NCBI GenBank assembly: GCA_947447265.1
Contig: CANFKC010000001.1
Coordinates: forward strand, 1-64,000
Length of the DNA stretch: 64,000 bases
From: Chitinophagaceae bacterium
GTDB lineage: Bacteria > Bacteroidota > Bacteroidia > Chitinophagales > Chitinophagaceae
Reading direction: 5' to 3'
Below, piece after piece: positions 25,989-35,944 of this stretch (position 1 is its first letter; the number at the start of each line of letters is the position of its first letter). The position numbers and the translations under genes are program-made. Below the pieces are notes generated by a model, which was given only the letters and a program-made list of their open reading frames with translations, ran no database searches and had not been told where the DNA came from.

Positions 25989-25996
25989 TACTTTTG
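25989..25996 (+). promoter_or_regulatory. -7 box that sets the start of the RND exporter
   Basis: TACTTTTG fits TAnnTTTG. It lies inside the longest open frame, which begins at 25951, and 32 bases before the ATG at 26029, so translation must start at or after 26029. Confidence 0.55.
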
Positions 25997-26028
25997 CACT
26001 CTTTTTCACTATAACAATACCAGCAAGC

Positions 26029-28410
26029 ATGTGGCATAATATAGCCGCGTTTATTATAAAATATCGCATTGCATTACTCATCATATTACTGGCGGATACG
26101 TCATTTATGGGGTACCATGCCATGCAGGTAAAGCTGAGCTACGATTTTAACAGCGCTGTACCAACTGACAATCCGAAATATATTGAGTACCAGAAGTTCC
26201 GCAAGCAGTTTGGCGAAGACGGCAACATGATGGTAATTGGTGTAAAAACGAAAGACTTTTTTAACCCTTCGTTTTTTAACGACTACGGCCAACTGGTAAA
26301 AGACCTTGTAAAAGTTAAGGGCGTTGAAAATATTTTAAGCATCCCAGGCTCTGCCGCGCTTATTAAAGACACTGTTTCTCAAAAGCTTAAGGTGCAGCCT
26401 ATTGCCGGCACCCCACCCTACACTAATGTTGATAGTATCAGAACTGCATTCCTGAACCTTCCCTTTTACAGAGGTCTGCTGTATAATCCTGATTCCAACG
26501 CCTACCTGATGGGCGTGCGCATACAAAAAGACGTTCTCAATTCGAAGGATCGCAGTGCTGTGGTAAATGAGATAGTAAGCTTGTGCAACGCCTTCGGCGC
26601 CAAACACAATATTGAAATGCACTATTCCGGCCTCCCGCTTATCCGTACTGATATGGCTATGCGTGTGCAGTCTGAAATGAGGTTCTTCCTCATTATGTCA
26701 TTCATACTTACAGCAATTATCCTGGTATTGTTCTTCAGGTCATTTTCAGCCGTACTAGCATCAATGCTGGTTGTAGCTATCGGGGTTATCTGGTCTATCG
26801 GTACCATTGTGTTATTGGGTTATAAAATAACCCTACTTACTGCGCTTATTCCTCCTTTAGTAGTGGTAATTGGCATACCGAATTGTGTATACCTGCTCAA
26901 CAGGTACCATTTTGAGTATAACAGAAACCCCAATAAAATGAGGTCGCTGCTGCGTATGGTTGACAGGATGGGTATTGTAACCTTCTTCACCAACCTTACG
27001 GCCGGTATTGGCTTTGGTGTTTTCTTTTTTACAAAAAGTACCCTATTAAAAGAATTTGGCCTTGTTGCCGGTATTAATATCCTCGGGCTGTTCTTTATTT
27101 CATTGGTTTTCATACCTGCTTTCTTCAGCTTTTTGCCACCACCGAAGGTGCACCATACCAAATACCTTGAAAGCGGCTGGATAAACAAACTGCTGGCCAG
27201 CATTACCAACTGGGTATTCGGACACCGAAGCGCTATTTATGGCTTTACGCTTGTGGTTTGCGGTATGTCAGTTTGGGGTATGTTGAGGTTGAAAAACGAT
27301 GCTCATATTGTGGATGACCTCCCGAAATCAGATAAAGTATATCTTGACCTTAAATTTTTCGAAAGCAACTTTAAGGGTGTAATGCCCCTTGAAATTGTAA
27401 TTGATACCCGTAAGAAGAACGGCGTTATTACGTTAGATCTGCTTACGAAAATGAACGAGTTCTGCGCCTACCTGGAAAGCTACCCGGAAATAGGCCACCC
27501 GCTTGCCATTACTGAAGGTATCAAGTTTGCCAATCAGGCTTACTTTGGCGGCGATACGGCCAATTACCAGATACCCGGCGATATGATACAGGCTGCATTT
27601 GTACTGCCCTATCTGCGCACCAATAAGGGCAGCGGTGACAGTAACAGCATGTTCAATAAACTGTTGTATTCGTTCATTGACAAAGACAAGCAGAAAGCCC
27701 GTATCAGCGTTAATATGGCTGACATTGGTTCGCACAAACTGCCCGCCTTACTCAGTAAGCTGAAGCCAAAAGCCGACAGCCTTTTCAGCCCTGACAAATA
27801 TGACGTTACCTATACCGGAACAAGCGTTACCTTTCTGGAAGGCAGCAAGTTTATCGTAAACAGCCTTCGCGATAGTCTTATACTTTCGTTCCTGATCATT
27901 TTCGGTTGCATGATGGCTGTTTTCCGTTCGTGGAGAATAGTGGTGATCTCAATTATTGTAAATATTGTTCCGTTGCTGATTACAGCCGGCCTTATGGGAT
28001 GGTGCGGCATCAGGATAAAACCATCTACGGTATTGGTTTTCAGTGTGGCCCTTGGTATTACCATTGACGTTACGATCAGGTTCCTCGTTAATTTTAAACA
28101 GGAACTTGCGCAGCACGATGATAGTATTGCCGACACCGTGCAACGTACCATAAAAGATACCGGCCTCAGTATTATTTATACTTCGCTGATATTGGTTGCA
28201 GGTTTTGGTGTATTCGCACTTTCCCAGTTCGATGGCACCAAGTCACTCGGCTATCTTACTTCCATTACCCTGTTGCTGGCTATGGTAACCAATCTTACTT
28301 TGCTGCCCGCACTACTGTTGTGGATGGATAAAGTAATAGAAAAGAAGAATAATGCAGTCGCCTTCCTGATGGGCGAAGATGAAGAAGATGTGATAAAAAT
28401 GAACGATTAA
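26029..28410 (+). CDS. RND/MMPL-family exporter
   Basis: A 793-residue membrane protein from the ATG at 26029. One helix near the N-terminus is followed by a periplasmic domain of about 180 residues, then five helices (about 230-380). A second helix, a second periplasmic domain and five more helices follow (about 620-775). This two-fold layout is that of the MMPL/HAE3 hydrophobe exporters. The tail is charged (EDEEDV). Family members move lipids, hopanoids or hydrophobic compounds using the proton gradient. No membrane-fusion or outer-membrane partner is adjacent. Upstream codons to 25951 would put a second hydrophobic stretch before the start and are excluded by the promoter position. Confidence 0.85.
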   Translation: MWHNIAAFIIKYRIALLIILLADTSFMGYHAMQVKLSYDFNSAVPTDNPKYIEYQKFRKQFGEDGNMMVIGVKTKDFFNPSFFNDYGQLVKDLVKVKGVENILSIPGSAALIKDTVSQKLKVQPIAGTPPYTNVDSIRTAFLNLPFYRGLLYNPDSNAYLMGVRIQKDVLNSKDRSAVVNEIVSLCNAFGAKHNIEMHYSGLPLIRTDMAMRVQSEMRFFLIMSFILTAIILVLFFRSFSAVLASMLVVAIGVIWSIGTIVLLGYKITLLTALIPPLVVVIGIPNCVYLLNRYHFEYNRNPNKMRSLLRMVDRMGIVTFFTNLTAGIGFGVFFFTKSTLLKEFGLVAGINILGLFFISLVFIPAFFSFLPPPKVHHTKYLESGWINKLLASITNWVFGHRSAIYGFTLVVCGMSVWGMLRLKNDAHIVDDLPKSDKVYLDLKFFESNFKGVMPLEIVIDTRKKNGVITLDLLTKMNEFCAYLESYPEIGHPLAITEGIKFANQAYFGGDTANYQIPGDMIQAAFVLPYLRTNKGSGDSNSMFNKLLYSFIDKDKQKARISVNMADIGSHKLPALLSKLKPKADSLFSPDKYDVTYTGTSVTFLEGSKFIVNSLRDSLILSFLIIFGCMMAVFRSWRIVVISIIVNIVPLLITAGLMGWCGIRIKPSTVLVFSVALGITIDVTIRFLVNFKQELAQHDDSIADTVQRTIKDTGLSIIYTSLILVAGFGVFALSQFDGTKSLGYLTSITLLLAMVTNLTLLPALLLWMDKVIEKKNNAVAFLMGEDEEDVIKMND

Positions 28411-28545
28411 GCAGCCTGTTTTAAGATTTCGTTAAGAGCCATAAAAAGAAATTTTGGTTATTTTTAATTATCATTCCCATGAGTGATATTACTATGCCAT
28501 TGCTTAACTGGAAGAATATGAGGCATTTCTAAAACCCCGTATTTT

Positions 28546-29166
28546 ATGGAACTAACCAAAATTAAAAATAAGGGGCAGGGCCGCTTGTTTCGCAGCGACT
28601 TTTTAGAAATGATGACTAAAACTCATCCGGTTATAGTCTACATCATGTATTTCCCGGTCGTCTTTTATATGCTGTATACCGGTGCAACCCGCGAGCATAT
28701 TTCACTAGCAAAAGAAACATTGCTCTTTATTTCCGGCCTGCTATTCTGGAGCCTTTTCGAATACATTATTCACCGTTACGTTTTTCACCTTATCGCTCAT
28801 GGCAGCCGCTCCAAACGGTTTGTATATACCATGCATGGTGTGCACCACGAATATCCCCGCGACAAAGACCGGCTATTTATGCCAGCCGTACCAAGTGTAA
28901 TTCTGGCCGTTAGCATCTACTATTCCATGCATGCTATACTGGCTGCTAATGCGCTGGCATTTTTTCCGGGTTTTCTGTTGGGCTATATCGTATATGGGTC
29001 AATGCACTATGCCATACATGCATTTGCGCCACCTAAATTCCTGAAGGCATTGTGGCGCAACCATCATCTGCACCATTACAAGTACCCCGACAAAGGCTTT
29101 GGGGTAAGTTCTGTGCTATGGGATGTTGTTTTCCGTACCGTACCTAATAAAGGCGACGCGGAATAG
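28546..29166 (+). CDS. Fatty acid hydroxylase / sterol desaturase family protein
   Basis: A 206-residue membrane protein with four helices and the di-iron histidine clusters of the family: HRYVFH (about 77-82), HGVHH (about 98-102), HYAIHAF, and NHHLHHY near residue 175. These bind two iron atoms for hydroxylation of a lipid chain next to the membrane. Its short length and HGVHHEYP motif fit bacterial relatives of fatty acid 2-hydroxylase, which in Bacteroidota could act on sphingolipid or other acyl chains; the substrate is inferred. Its stop lies 43 bases from the convergent hipA stop. Confidence 0.88.
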   Translation: MELTKIKNKGQGRLFRSDFLEMMTKTHPVIVYIMYFPVVFYMLYTGATREHISLAKETLLFISGLLFWSLFEYIIHRYVFHLIAHGSRSKRFVYTMHGVHHEYPRDKDRLFMPAVPSVILAVSIYYSMHAILAANALAFFPGFLLGYIVYGSMHYAIHAFAPPKFLKALWRNHHLHHYKYPDKGFGVSSVLWDVVFRTVPNKGDAE

Positions 29167-29209
29167 GAGGGTCGTTTGTATTCGGCAATTAGTAGTTGAA
29201 AAAATTGAA

Positions 29210-30463
29210 CTACTCAAAGGCCTGCGACATCCTGTCTTGCTCTGATTTCGGAATGCCGATTTCTTTTGCAACAATAAGCCAGCGACTTGTTGATGCCTTT
29301 ACCATTTCCAGAATTTGCTTTGCCCTGCCCTTACTAACCCGGAAATATTCAGCTACACTCAGCGCTAAATCTACGTCAAGCGAATTATCCGTTTCCGATA
29401 TATTGAGCCCTAAACCTGCACCATATTCATTAGGGTTTATATCGTATGCCGGGGACAATTTCCAGCCTTTATCCGTAAGCAGAAAACCATGATTACGTAA
29501 ATGATCATCTGTATTTTTAATACAGATTGAAAAGACAATTCTTCTCCACAACTCTTCCAGGTCAGCATTCACATTGGCTCCATATCGTGTGAGAAATTCG
29601 ACCAACTCAAGGTAGCTGGCACCCGTATCTCCGCTGGCACCATCCAAATGGCCAAGCATTGTCATGGCTGATGCAAAGTGAATTCGCTGTCCATTGTCAG
29701 ACCTGTCGAATCGTTTGGTAAGAAAGGTATGATACTTATTGCTGAACTTCCGTATGTCCCCTTCCGCTGTATTCAAACCCGCATCTTTTGCCAGAATGTT
29801 GGCAACCATCTCCCAGGCTCCGACATTTTTTATGTCGTTTATACTAGGGAACTTTGCTATCCACAAATGACTATTGGCATCTAATACACTTGCTTTAGGT
29901 CTTGCGCCACCCAGAGACGATCCAGGCGCTATCAGAAGACTTATCCATTTCAGATAATCAGGATCTTCAGTATTGTCTTCCTCTATTTTGATACTGGCGT
30001 ATTCCAGCTCGCGAAGTGAGGTCCAGGGTGGCGCAGCCATATTCCTGTCATCATTCAGGAATGCACCAGCCTCGCCCAGTTTAAATCGCAAACCACCCAT
30101 TCGGTGCCCATCGTAAACGCCAAGCAGATAATCCGACTCTAACAAAATGCTTCGCTTCCGGTCTTGTTGTTTCGCCAGTACCGACTCTCTCCTATCCATT
30201 AACACCCTGCCCCATCTATCCGGACTGGAATCCAGGAAAACACCAAAATTCGGCTTGTCATCGCGTGGAAAATAACGTCCTGCATATAGCTGCATGTCCG
30301 GGTCAATTACATATCGAGCATCGTTACTTAGCCACTCATTTGAATATTCAAATGAAAACACTTCCTTGCCACGGGAAGGTATCACGTTAAGTACCCCCAT
30401 AAGTAATGGAGTTTCGAATTTCTCCCAATGAGCATACACCCATATTTCTTTTGCGCTACTCAT
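29210..30463 (-). CDS. HipA-family serine/threonine kinase toxin
   Basis: A 417-residue protein from the ATG at 30463, which overlaps the last codons of the HTH gene by 8 bases (ATGAGTAG). A GTG 30 bases upstream is possible but less likely. Motifs: the HipA N-domain with MGVL and NEWL; the ATP-binding loop SSLGGARPKA; the catalytic stretch ICIKNTDDHLRNHGFLL with the expected Asp and Asn; and LSPAYDINP with the metal-binding Asp. HipA of Escherichia coli phosphorylates glutamyl-tRNA synthetase and induces dormancy; targets vary among relatives. It forms a coupled pair with the upstream repressor gene. Confidence 0.9.
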   Translation of the reverse strand: MSSAKEIWVYAHWEKFETPLLMGVLNVIPSRGKEVFSFEYSNEWLSNDARYVIDPDMQLYAGRYFPRDDKPNFGVFLDSSPDRWGRVLMDRRESVLAKQQDRKRSILLESDYLLGVYDGHRMGGLRFKLGEAGAFLNDDRNMAAPPWTSLRELEYASIKIEEDNTEDPDYLKWISLLIAPGSSLGGARPKASVLDANSHLWIAKFPSINDIKNVGAWEMVANILAKDAGLNTAEGDIRKFSNKYHTFLTKRFDRSDNGQRIHFASAMTMLGHLDGASGDTGASYLELVEFLTRYGANVNADLEELWRRIVFSICIKNTDDHLRNHGFLLTDKGWKLSPAYDINPNEYGAGLGLNISETDNSLDVDLALSVAEYFRVSKGRAKQILEMVKASTSRWLIVAKEIGIPKSEQDRMSQAFE

Positions 30464-30779
30464 CAGCCTGCTTTCTTTTAGGGGCTCGTGCACTTACTAA
30501 AAGTTCTGCATCCTGTAATTTCCTGCCCAGCTGGTCGTCAGAGGCTACCTTTGTCAGGTCTTTATCCAGCCCAAGCACAAATAGTACCTGGCAATACATC
30601 CCCATCGCTACAGCAGGCGAACCTTTTTCAATTTGCCATAAAGTTGCCCGGCTAATGTTAGAACGCTCTGCAACCTGTTCTCCACTTAGTTTGCGCCTTA
30701 GCCTGGCTAACTTAATATTTTCACCCAAATTCTGTAAAATACGGTCAGTTGAGGGCAATATAACTACGCTCCTTTTCAT
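30456..30779 (-). CDS. HipB-like HTH repressor/antitoxin
   Basis: A 107-residue XRE-family protein. The helix-turn-helix covers about residues 15-70: NLGENIKLARLRRKLSGEQVAERSNISRATLWQIEKGSPAV. A basic tail (RAPKRKQADE) ends the protein. It should bind the operator upstream and repress the hipAB-type pair, and neutralise HipA by complex formation. It is followed by the kinase gene with an 8-base overlap. Confidence 0.88.
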   Translation of the reverse strand: MKRSVVILPSTDRILQNLGENIKLARLRRKLSGEQVAERSNISRATLWQIEKGSPAVAMGMYCQVLFVLGLDKDLTKVASDDQLGRKLQDAELLVSARAPKRKQADE

Positions 30780-30807
30780 GATAACTGTAAAAATAAACAG
30801 AAATAGC

Positions 30808-30845
30808 TTTCATTGTTCATTTTTAAGAACATTATAACAATGAAA
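30808..30845. promoter_or_regulatory. Likely operator of the HipAB-type pair
   Basis: A perfect 10-bp inverted repeat, TTTCATTGTT (30808-30817) and AACAATGAAA (30836-30845), encloses a smaller one, TGTTC / GAACA (30814-30818 and 30827-30831). It lies 29 bases before the hipB-like start, where an autoregulatory binding site is expected. Confidence 0.5.
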
Positions 30846-30865
30846 TGTAGTTATAGACTACGCTG

Positions 30866-31795
30866 CTATAAATGCGGGTGTTTTATTTTAGGCAATTCCT
30901 TGGTTTCATGCTTTATGATATAAACCGCGGTATCAAATATGGTAATACCCTTACCATACCTTATAGCGTAAACCTTGGTGAATTCGGCACCGAAATACAA
31001 TATAATGGAGGAATAATATACCCAAGAGAGCAAAATAATAAGCGATGATGCCGCGCCATAAGTACTGATAGACTGAGAGCTGGCCAGGTAATAGCTGATG
31101 AGAAATTTACCAATCAGGAATAATACACCTGTAAATGCCGAACCTATCAAGGCATCTTTCCAATATATTTTGGCATCTGGCAGCACCTTATAGATAACGG
31201 CAAACAAAAAGGTGACCACAGTGTAAAGCATACCCACATTCACCACCTGTAACAGCACCGTATCTGCATCACCCAGGAAGTGCGCTACCCGGTCGTTCAG
31301 CAGATCCATAATAAGGTTAATAAACAGCGTTACTAATAACAAAAAGCCACTACCCACTACTAATGAAAAAGAAAGAAGACGGTCGGTAATATACTTTACC
31401 CAGCCCTTCTTTGGCTTAGCCTTTATTGACCAGATATAATTGATGCTGCTTTGTATCTCGCTGAAAATACCTGTAGCGCCAAACATAAGTATGAGGCCGC
31501 CAATAATGCTGAATAAGGTGGAGTTATGTTGCAAGGTCAGGTTATCCAGCATGCTTTTCAATTGTGCTGCACCGCTTTTGCCTACGAGCTCACTCGCCTG
31601 GTTAAACACTTCGGCGGTCACTGCTTCCTTTTTGTAAAATTTACCCAGCAACGTTATAATGACCAACAAAAGAGGCCCGATAGAAAATATAGTAAAATAG
31701 GCCAGCGAAGCGCTCAATTTAGTACCATTATCTTCCGAAAATTCGTGGCCTGATTGTTTGACTAAACTAAAAAAATTGAAAATTTTTTTCTTCAT
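30866..31795 (-). CDS. YihY/BrkB-family membrane protein
   Basis: A 309-residue protein from the ATG at 31795 (MKKKIFNFFSLVK). The frame is open to 31894, but the extra 33 residues are not family-like and contain a minus-strand promoter box. Six helices are visible, with the family pattern DNGTKLSASLAYFTIFSIGPLL (around residue 20-40) and YGAASSLIILLSWVYYSSIILYFGAEF near the end. The family was once annotated as ribonuclease BN, which is wrong for these membrane proteins. Their function is linked to envelope integrity or transport. It is a single-gene unit. Confidence 0.87.
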   Translation of the reverse strand: MKKKIFNFFSLVKQSGHEFSEDNGTKLSASLAYFTIFSIGPLLLVIITLLGKFYKKEAVTAEVFNQASELVGKSGAAQLKSMLDNLTLQHNSTLFSIIGGLILMFGATGIFSEIQSSINYIWSIKAKPKKGWVKYITDRLLSFSLVVGSGFLLLVTLFINLIMDLLNDRVAHFLGDADTVLLQVVNVGMLYTVVTFLFAVIYKVLPDAKIYWKDALIGSAFTGVLFLIGKFLISYYLASSQSISTYGAASSLIILLSWVYYSSIILYFGAEFTKVYAIRYGKGITIFDTAVYIIKHETKELPKIKHPHL

Positions 31796-31960
31796 GTGTA
31801 GCTGCTGCTTGTCTGTCGCTGTGTTATTTACAGTGGTTATTATGGTGCGGTAAATATACCAATTTAAGCAATGGCAATTACTAAGGGTATGCATGCAGAA
31901 TTAGGGGTGCATTTCAGGCTTTTACATAATATTTATTGCAATAACAGCTATGTGACCGCA

Positions 31961-32258
31961 CTGGTCTAAGCGTCCCGCTTCGACCTAAAACGGGCAAGCG
32001 TCCCGCTTGCGAGTACGCCCTAAGTTCAAAAGAATAAACATCCAGTTAAATAGCCAATGGAAAAATGTTGTGGCAGTGGCTGTGCTATATACAATGCGGT
32101 AAGAGCAGGATTTGTTACTGAACCCCAACAAGGTAGGTGTCGCGATTATATTGGTGCCAAACACGGGGTGATAGAACGGCTATTTTATCAGGTACTTTGA
32201 TCTGCTCGCAAGCGGGACGCTTGCTTGTTTTCAGGACGAAGCGGGACGCTTCGACCAG
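31961..32258. repeat. REPIN/MITE-like element with two-hairpin inverted arms (best copy)
   Basis: The left arm (31961-32018) contains AAGCG-tcc-CGCTT and then CAAGCG-tcc-CGCTTG. The right arm (32205-32258) is the inverted copy with only a few differences. The 186 bases between have no gene. This architecture, two REP-type hairpins per arm in inverted orientation, is that of non-autonomous elements moved by RAYT-type Y1 transposases. No such gene is in the window. Decayed copies lie at 711, 880 and 4293. The element covers most of the gene-free stretch 31796-32278. Confidence 0.7.
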
Positions 32259-32278
32259 CGGGAGCCTCCAGAGGTGCA

Positions 32279-32647
32279 TCAGCTGCTATGCCAGCTATGG
32301 AAACATGCCCTGCATTGTTTTGCTTTGGGCGTTCGGGCAAGGCTGCCACACTTTGGGCAACGATTAAAATAGACTTTGTCGCCAGAACGGGCAAGGACAT
32401 CTGTTGCCATTTCAATAATCATCCGGTCGTTTTCTTTCTCTACCATACTTAGAACTTTCGGATTACCCGATACCCATCCCTGCTTCTGAAGTAATTGTTT
32501 TCTGGCTTCGTATGCTTCAGTAGATTCCATATCGGCCGCAGTCAATAGTTTGAAGATTGAATCCTTGTGTTTCAGCGCTGCAGCTTCCTCTAAAGTAAGA
32601 AGAGAAGAATACCACGTGATGATATACCTCGCAATTTCTATGTCCAT
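32279..32647 (-). CDS. Zinc-ribbon protein, hypothetical
   Basis: A 122-residue protein with a helical N-terminal part (about 1-85, with TLEEAAALKHKDS and TEAYEARKQLLQKQGW) and a C-terminal zinc ribbon: CPKCGSLARTPKAKQCRACFHSWH, four cysteines in two CxxC knuckles. The ribbon is probably structural or nucleic-acid-binding. I do not recognise the whole protein. It ends 20 bases from the REPIN element. No partner gene is adjacent. Confidence 0.7.
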   Translation of the reverse strand: MDIEIARYIITWYSSLLTLEEAAALKHKDSIFKLLTAADMESTEAYEARKQLLQKQGWVSGNPKVLSMVEKENDRMIIEMATDVLARSGDKVYFNRCPKCGSLARTPKAKQCRACFHSWHSS

Positions 32648-32848
32648 AAAAGCCGGTGGTTTAAAGTAAAGGTAATTTTTTGTACGCTATCTGCATTCAG
32701 GTGCGCAATACAATTGAGCCATCAAGATTCACGCACCGATAGTAAAAGTTCCCGGTACAACTAACGTGGTTAAAATATTCAGCACAACAGCAATGCACTA
32801 TAGCTGACTCCTCGTCTGCCGCTCTTTTAACGACCTACCCACCTTAAA

Positions 32849-32880
32849 ATCAAAAACCCACCATCAGGCGGGTTTTTGAT
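32849..32880. terminator. Terminator downstream of gcvP
   Basis: ATCAAAAACCC and GGGTTTTTGAT arms with a short loop. A T run follows on both strands, so it works in either direction. It is 28 bases after the gcvP stop. Confidence 0.7.
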
Positions 32881-32907
32881 TTTTCATTTTTCAGTTTTGA
32901 TTTTCAA

Positions 32908-35784
32908 TTAAGCTTCTGCATAAGCCTCGGTAGGCTCGCAGGTACAAACCAGGTTACGGTCGCCATAAGTGTCATTAACACGAGCAACGCTTGGCCAGAA
33001 TTTGTTGTTCTTAACATAAGATAATGGGAATGCAGCTGACTGGCGGCTGTATTTATGGTTCCACTCATCAGCAGTAATAACAAACTGTGTATGTGGCGCA
33101 TTTTTAAGCGCATTGTCGGCTTTATCAGCGCGGCCTTCTTCTATATCACGTATTTCTTGGCGGATGCCCAGCAATGCGTCGCAGAAGCGGTCCAACTCAG
33201 CTTTGTCTTCGCTTTCTGTTGGCTCTATCATAATAGTGCCGGCAACAGGGAAGCTCATTGTTGGTGCATGGAAGCCATAATCTATCAGGCGTTTTGCAAC
33301 ATCTACTGCTTCTATCTCAGCGCTCTTTTTGAATGGGCGAAGGTCAACAATAAACTCATGCGCACAGGTACCGCCGGTACCGGTGTACAGAATGTCGAAA
33401 TCGTTCTGTAAACGGGCACGCATGTAATTAGCGTTCAGTATTGCAAATTCAGTAGCCTTACGAACACCTGTAGCGCCCAGCATACGGATATAAGCATAAG
33501 AGATCAACAGGATGCTTGCAGAGCCATAAGGTGCCGCAGAAACTGCGTGATGAGCGCCCGGTTTGCCATCCAGTTCTACGTGGCCTGGCAGGAATGGAGC
33601 CAGATGCTTACGCACACATATAGGTCCCATGCCAGGGCCACCACCACCGTGAGGTATAGCGAAGGTCTTGTGCAGGTTAAGGTGGCAAACGTCAGCGCCT
33701 ATAAGGCCCGGAGCTGTTAAACCTACCTGTGCATTCATGTTAGCACCATCCATATACACCTGTCCGCCATGGCTGTGCACTATTTCAGTAATGTCTTTTA
33801 CAGTTTCTTCATACACACCGTAGGTACTTGGGTAGGTGATCATGATGCCTGCAAGGTTAGCAGCGTATTGAGCGGCTTTAACCTTAAGGTCTTCAACATC
33901 AATATAACCATTTTCAAGCGCCTTAACTACCACCACTTTGTAGCCAACCATTACAGCAGAAGCCGGGTTAGTACCGTGAGCAGAAATAGGTATGAGGATA
34001 ACATCGCGATGCGCATCGCCGCGGCTCACGTGGTAGCCACGTATTGCCAGCAGGCCGGCATATTCGCCCTGTGCACCACTGTTAGGTTGCAGGCTGCATG
34101 CGTCGAACGCAGTTATTTCGCACAAATAATCAGAAAGTTCTTTAGCCATCTGGTGGTAACCACCTGTTTGCGATGCAGGCTGGAACGGATGCATTTTGCT
34201 CCAGTTAGGCTGGCTCAGCGGCATCATTTCTGATGCTGCATTCAGCTTCATGGTGCAAGAGCCTAAAGAAATCATACTGGTGTTAAGGCTGAGATCCTTG
34301 TTTTCCAGCATTTTTATGTAACGCATCATCTGCGTTTCGCTGTGGTGGCTGTTAAATACCTGGTTAGTTAAAAACTCGCTGGTGCGGGTAAGCGATGTAG
34401 GTATGTGCTCCAGTATAGTATCTTCAGCAAGGCTTAGTGATACCGGCTCATCGCCTACAGCAAAAATGTGGAGTATTTCCAGTACATCCTGCGGAGTGGT
34501 CGTTTCGTCAAGCGAAATACCGATAACATTATCAGCTGAATAACGGAAATTAATGCCTTTTTCTTCAGCATTTTTGCGAATAGCAGCAGCGTCAGCCACC
34601 GTAACTGTAATTGTATCGAAATAATGTTTGCTGTGCAGCTTAATGCCTGCGGCAGCCAACGTTTCGCCTAGTGCCTGTGTAAGCAAAGCAACACGCTTAG
34701 CTATGTTTTTCAACCCATCCGGACCATGGTAAACGGCATACATTGCAGCCATGTTAGCCAGCAATGCCTGAGCTGTACATATGTTAGAAGTTGCTTTTTC
34801 CCTTTTAATGTGCTGCTCGCGGGTTTGCAGCGCCATACGCAATGCACGGTTGCCCTGTGCGTCAACGCTTACACCAATAATACGGCCTGGAATCTGGCGC
34901 TTGAAATCGTCTTTTGTAGCAAAGAATGCAGCGTGAGGTCCGCCAAAGCCCAATGGAACACCAAAGCGTTGTGCGCAGCCTAAAGCCACATCAGCACCCA
35001 ACTCTCCCGGAGGGGTTAACAAAGTAAGTGCCAGCAGGTCAGTAGCCATCGCCACGTAACCACCTGCCTCATGCATAGTAGCAATAAAGCCGCGGTAATC
35101 ATCTACGCTACCGTTGCCGCAAGGGTATTGAACCAATGCGCCAAAGTAAGTAGTGTCAAGGTCGGCAATTTTATAATCGCCAACAACTACATCTATGCCC
35201 AATGGCGTAGCGCGGGTAATAACTACATCAAGCGTCTGCGGGAAAACATTATGATCAACGAAGAATTTAGGGCGGGTTGGGTTCTTATCATCCTTGTTCA
35301 GGGTGTGGAAGAACATGGCCATCGCCTCAGCTGCAGCAGTACCTTCATCCAGTAAAGATGCGTTAGCCAGTGTCATACCAGTCAGGTCACAAACCATAGT
35401 CTGGTAATTAAGCAGGCTTTCCAGGCGGCCCTGGCTTATTTCAGCCTGGTACGGCGTGTATTGCGTGTACCATCCCGGGTTTTCAAAAATGTTACGCAAT
35501 ATTACGCTTGGCGTATGTGTATTATAATATCCTTGCCCTATATAATTCTTACAAACTTTATTATTCAAAGACATTGCACTTAGCTTCGCCAGGTATTCAG
35601 CTTCGCTCTGCGCTTCCGGTATGTTCAATTTATGATTCATACGGATGGCAGCCGGGACAGTGCGGCCTATCAGTTCTTCCATGCTCTCAACACCTATAGT
35701 GCTCAGCATTTCTTTTGTCTCTTGTTCACCCGGGCCTATGTGGCGGCGAGTAAATTCTTCATTCTGAACGAAAAATAAATTCAT
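32908..35784 (-). CDS. gcvP: Glycine dehydrogenase (decarboxylating), P-protein
   Basis: A 958-residue single-chain P-protein combining both halves, as in most Gram-negative bacteria. The PLP lysine is in [18 protein letters not shown] in the C-terminal half. Other clear segments are [13 protein letters not shown] at the N-terminus and [15 protein letters not shown]. It decarboxylates glycine and passes the aminomethyl group to the lipoyl H-protein in the glycine cleavage system. The genes gcvT and gcvH are not in the window. No glycine riboswitch pattern was seen in the 160 bases upstream. It is monocistronic with a bidirectional terminator after it. Confidence 0.97.
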   Translation of the reverse strand: MNLFFVQNEEFTRRHIGPGEQETKEMLSTIGVESMEELIGRTVPAAIRMNHKLNIPEAQSEAEYLAKLSAMSLNNKVCKNYIGQGYYNTHTPSVILRNIFENPGWYTQYTPYQAEISQGRLESLLNYQTMVCDLTGMTLANASLLDEGTAAAEAMAMFFHTLNKDDKNPTRPKFFVDHNVFPQTLDVVITRATPLGIDVVVGDYKIADLDTTYFGALVQYPCGNGSVDDYRGFIATMHEAGGYVAMATDLLALTLLTPPGELGADVALGCAQRFGVPLGFGGPHAAFFATKDDFKRQIPGRIIGVSVDAQGNRALRMALQTREQHIKREKATSNICTAQALLANMAAMYAVYHGPDGLKNIAKRVALLTQALGETLAAAGIKLHSKHYFDTITVTVADAAAIRKNAEEKGINFRYSADNVIGISLDETTTPQDVLEILHIFAVGDEPVSLSLAEDTILEHIPTSLTRTSEFLTNQVFNSHHSETQMMRYIKMLENKDLSLNTSMISLGSCTMKLNAASEMMPLSQPNWSKMHPFQPASQTGGYHQMAKELSDYLCEITAFDACSLQPNSGAQGEYAGLLAIRGYHVSRGDAHRDVILIPISAHGTNPASAVMVGYKVVVVKALENGYIDVEDLKVKAAQYAANLAGIMITYPSTYGVYEETVKDITEIVHSHGGQVYMDGANMNAQVGLTAPGLIGADVCHLNLHKTFAIPHGGGGPGMGPICVRKHLAPFLPGHVELDGKPGAHHAVSAAPYGSASILLISYAYIRMLGATGVRKATEFAILNANYMRARLQNDFDILYTGTGGTCAHEFIVDLRPFKKSAEIEAVDVAKRLIDYGFHAPTMSFPVAGTIMIEPTESEDKAELDRFCDALLGIRQEIRDIEEGRADKADNALKNAPHTQFVITADEWNHKYSRQSAAFPLSYVKNNKFWPSVARVNDTYGDRNLVCTCEPTEAYAEA

Positions 35785-35944
35785 ATAATTGCTTTAATTT
35801 AAGGCCTGATTTAGAAACGAATTATCCGGGTTCACTAAGCGAACATGCTATATATAAAAACTCCCCAAAGTTAACGGGATGTAGCGGATTTGCAAAAAGG
35901 GAAAGAATTAAAATTGTTTACAAGTATTAGGAACCAATGTTGTG

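Noticed and set aside
25951-26028. Upstream start for the RND exporter
   Set aside because: The promoter box at 25989 lies inside this stretch, so it is not part of the transcript's coding region.
33769-34233. 154-codon plus-strand frame inside gcvP
   Set aside because: Antisense to a strongly conserved enzyme gene; His- and Tyr-rich shadow.
35785-35944. Glycine riboswitch before gcvP
   Set aside because: No tandem aptamer-like sequence or terminator hairpin is visible in the 160 bases.
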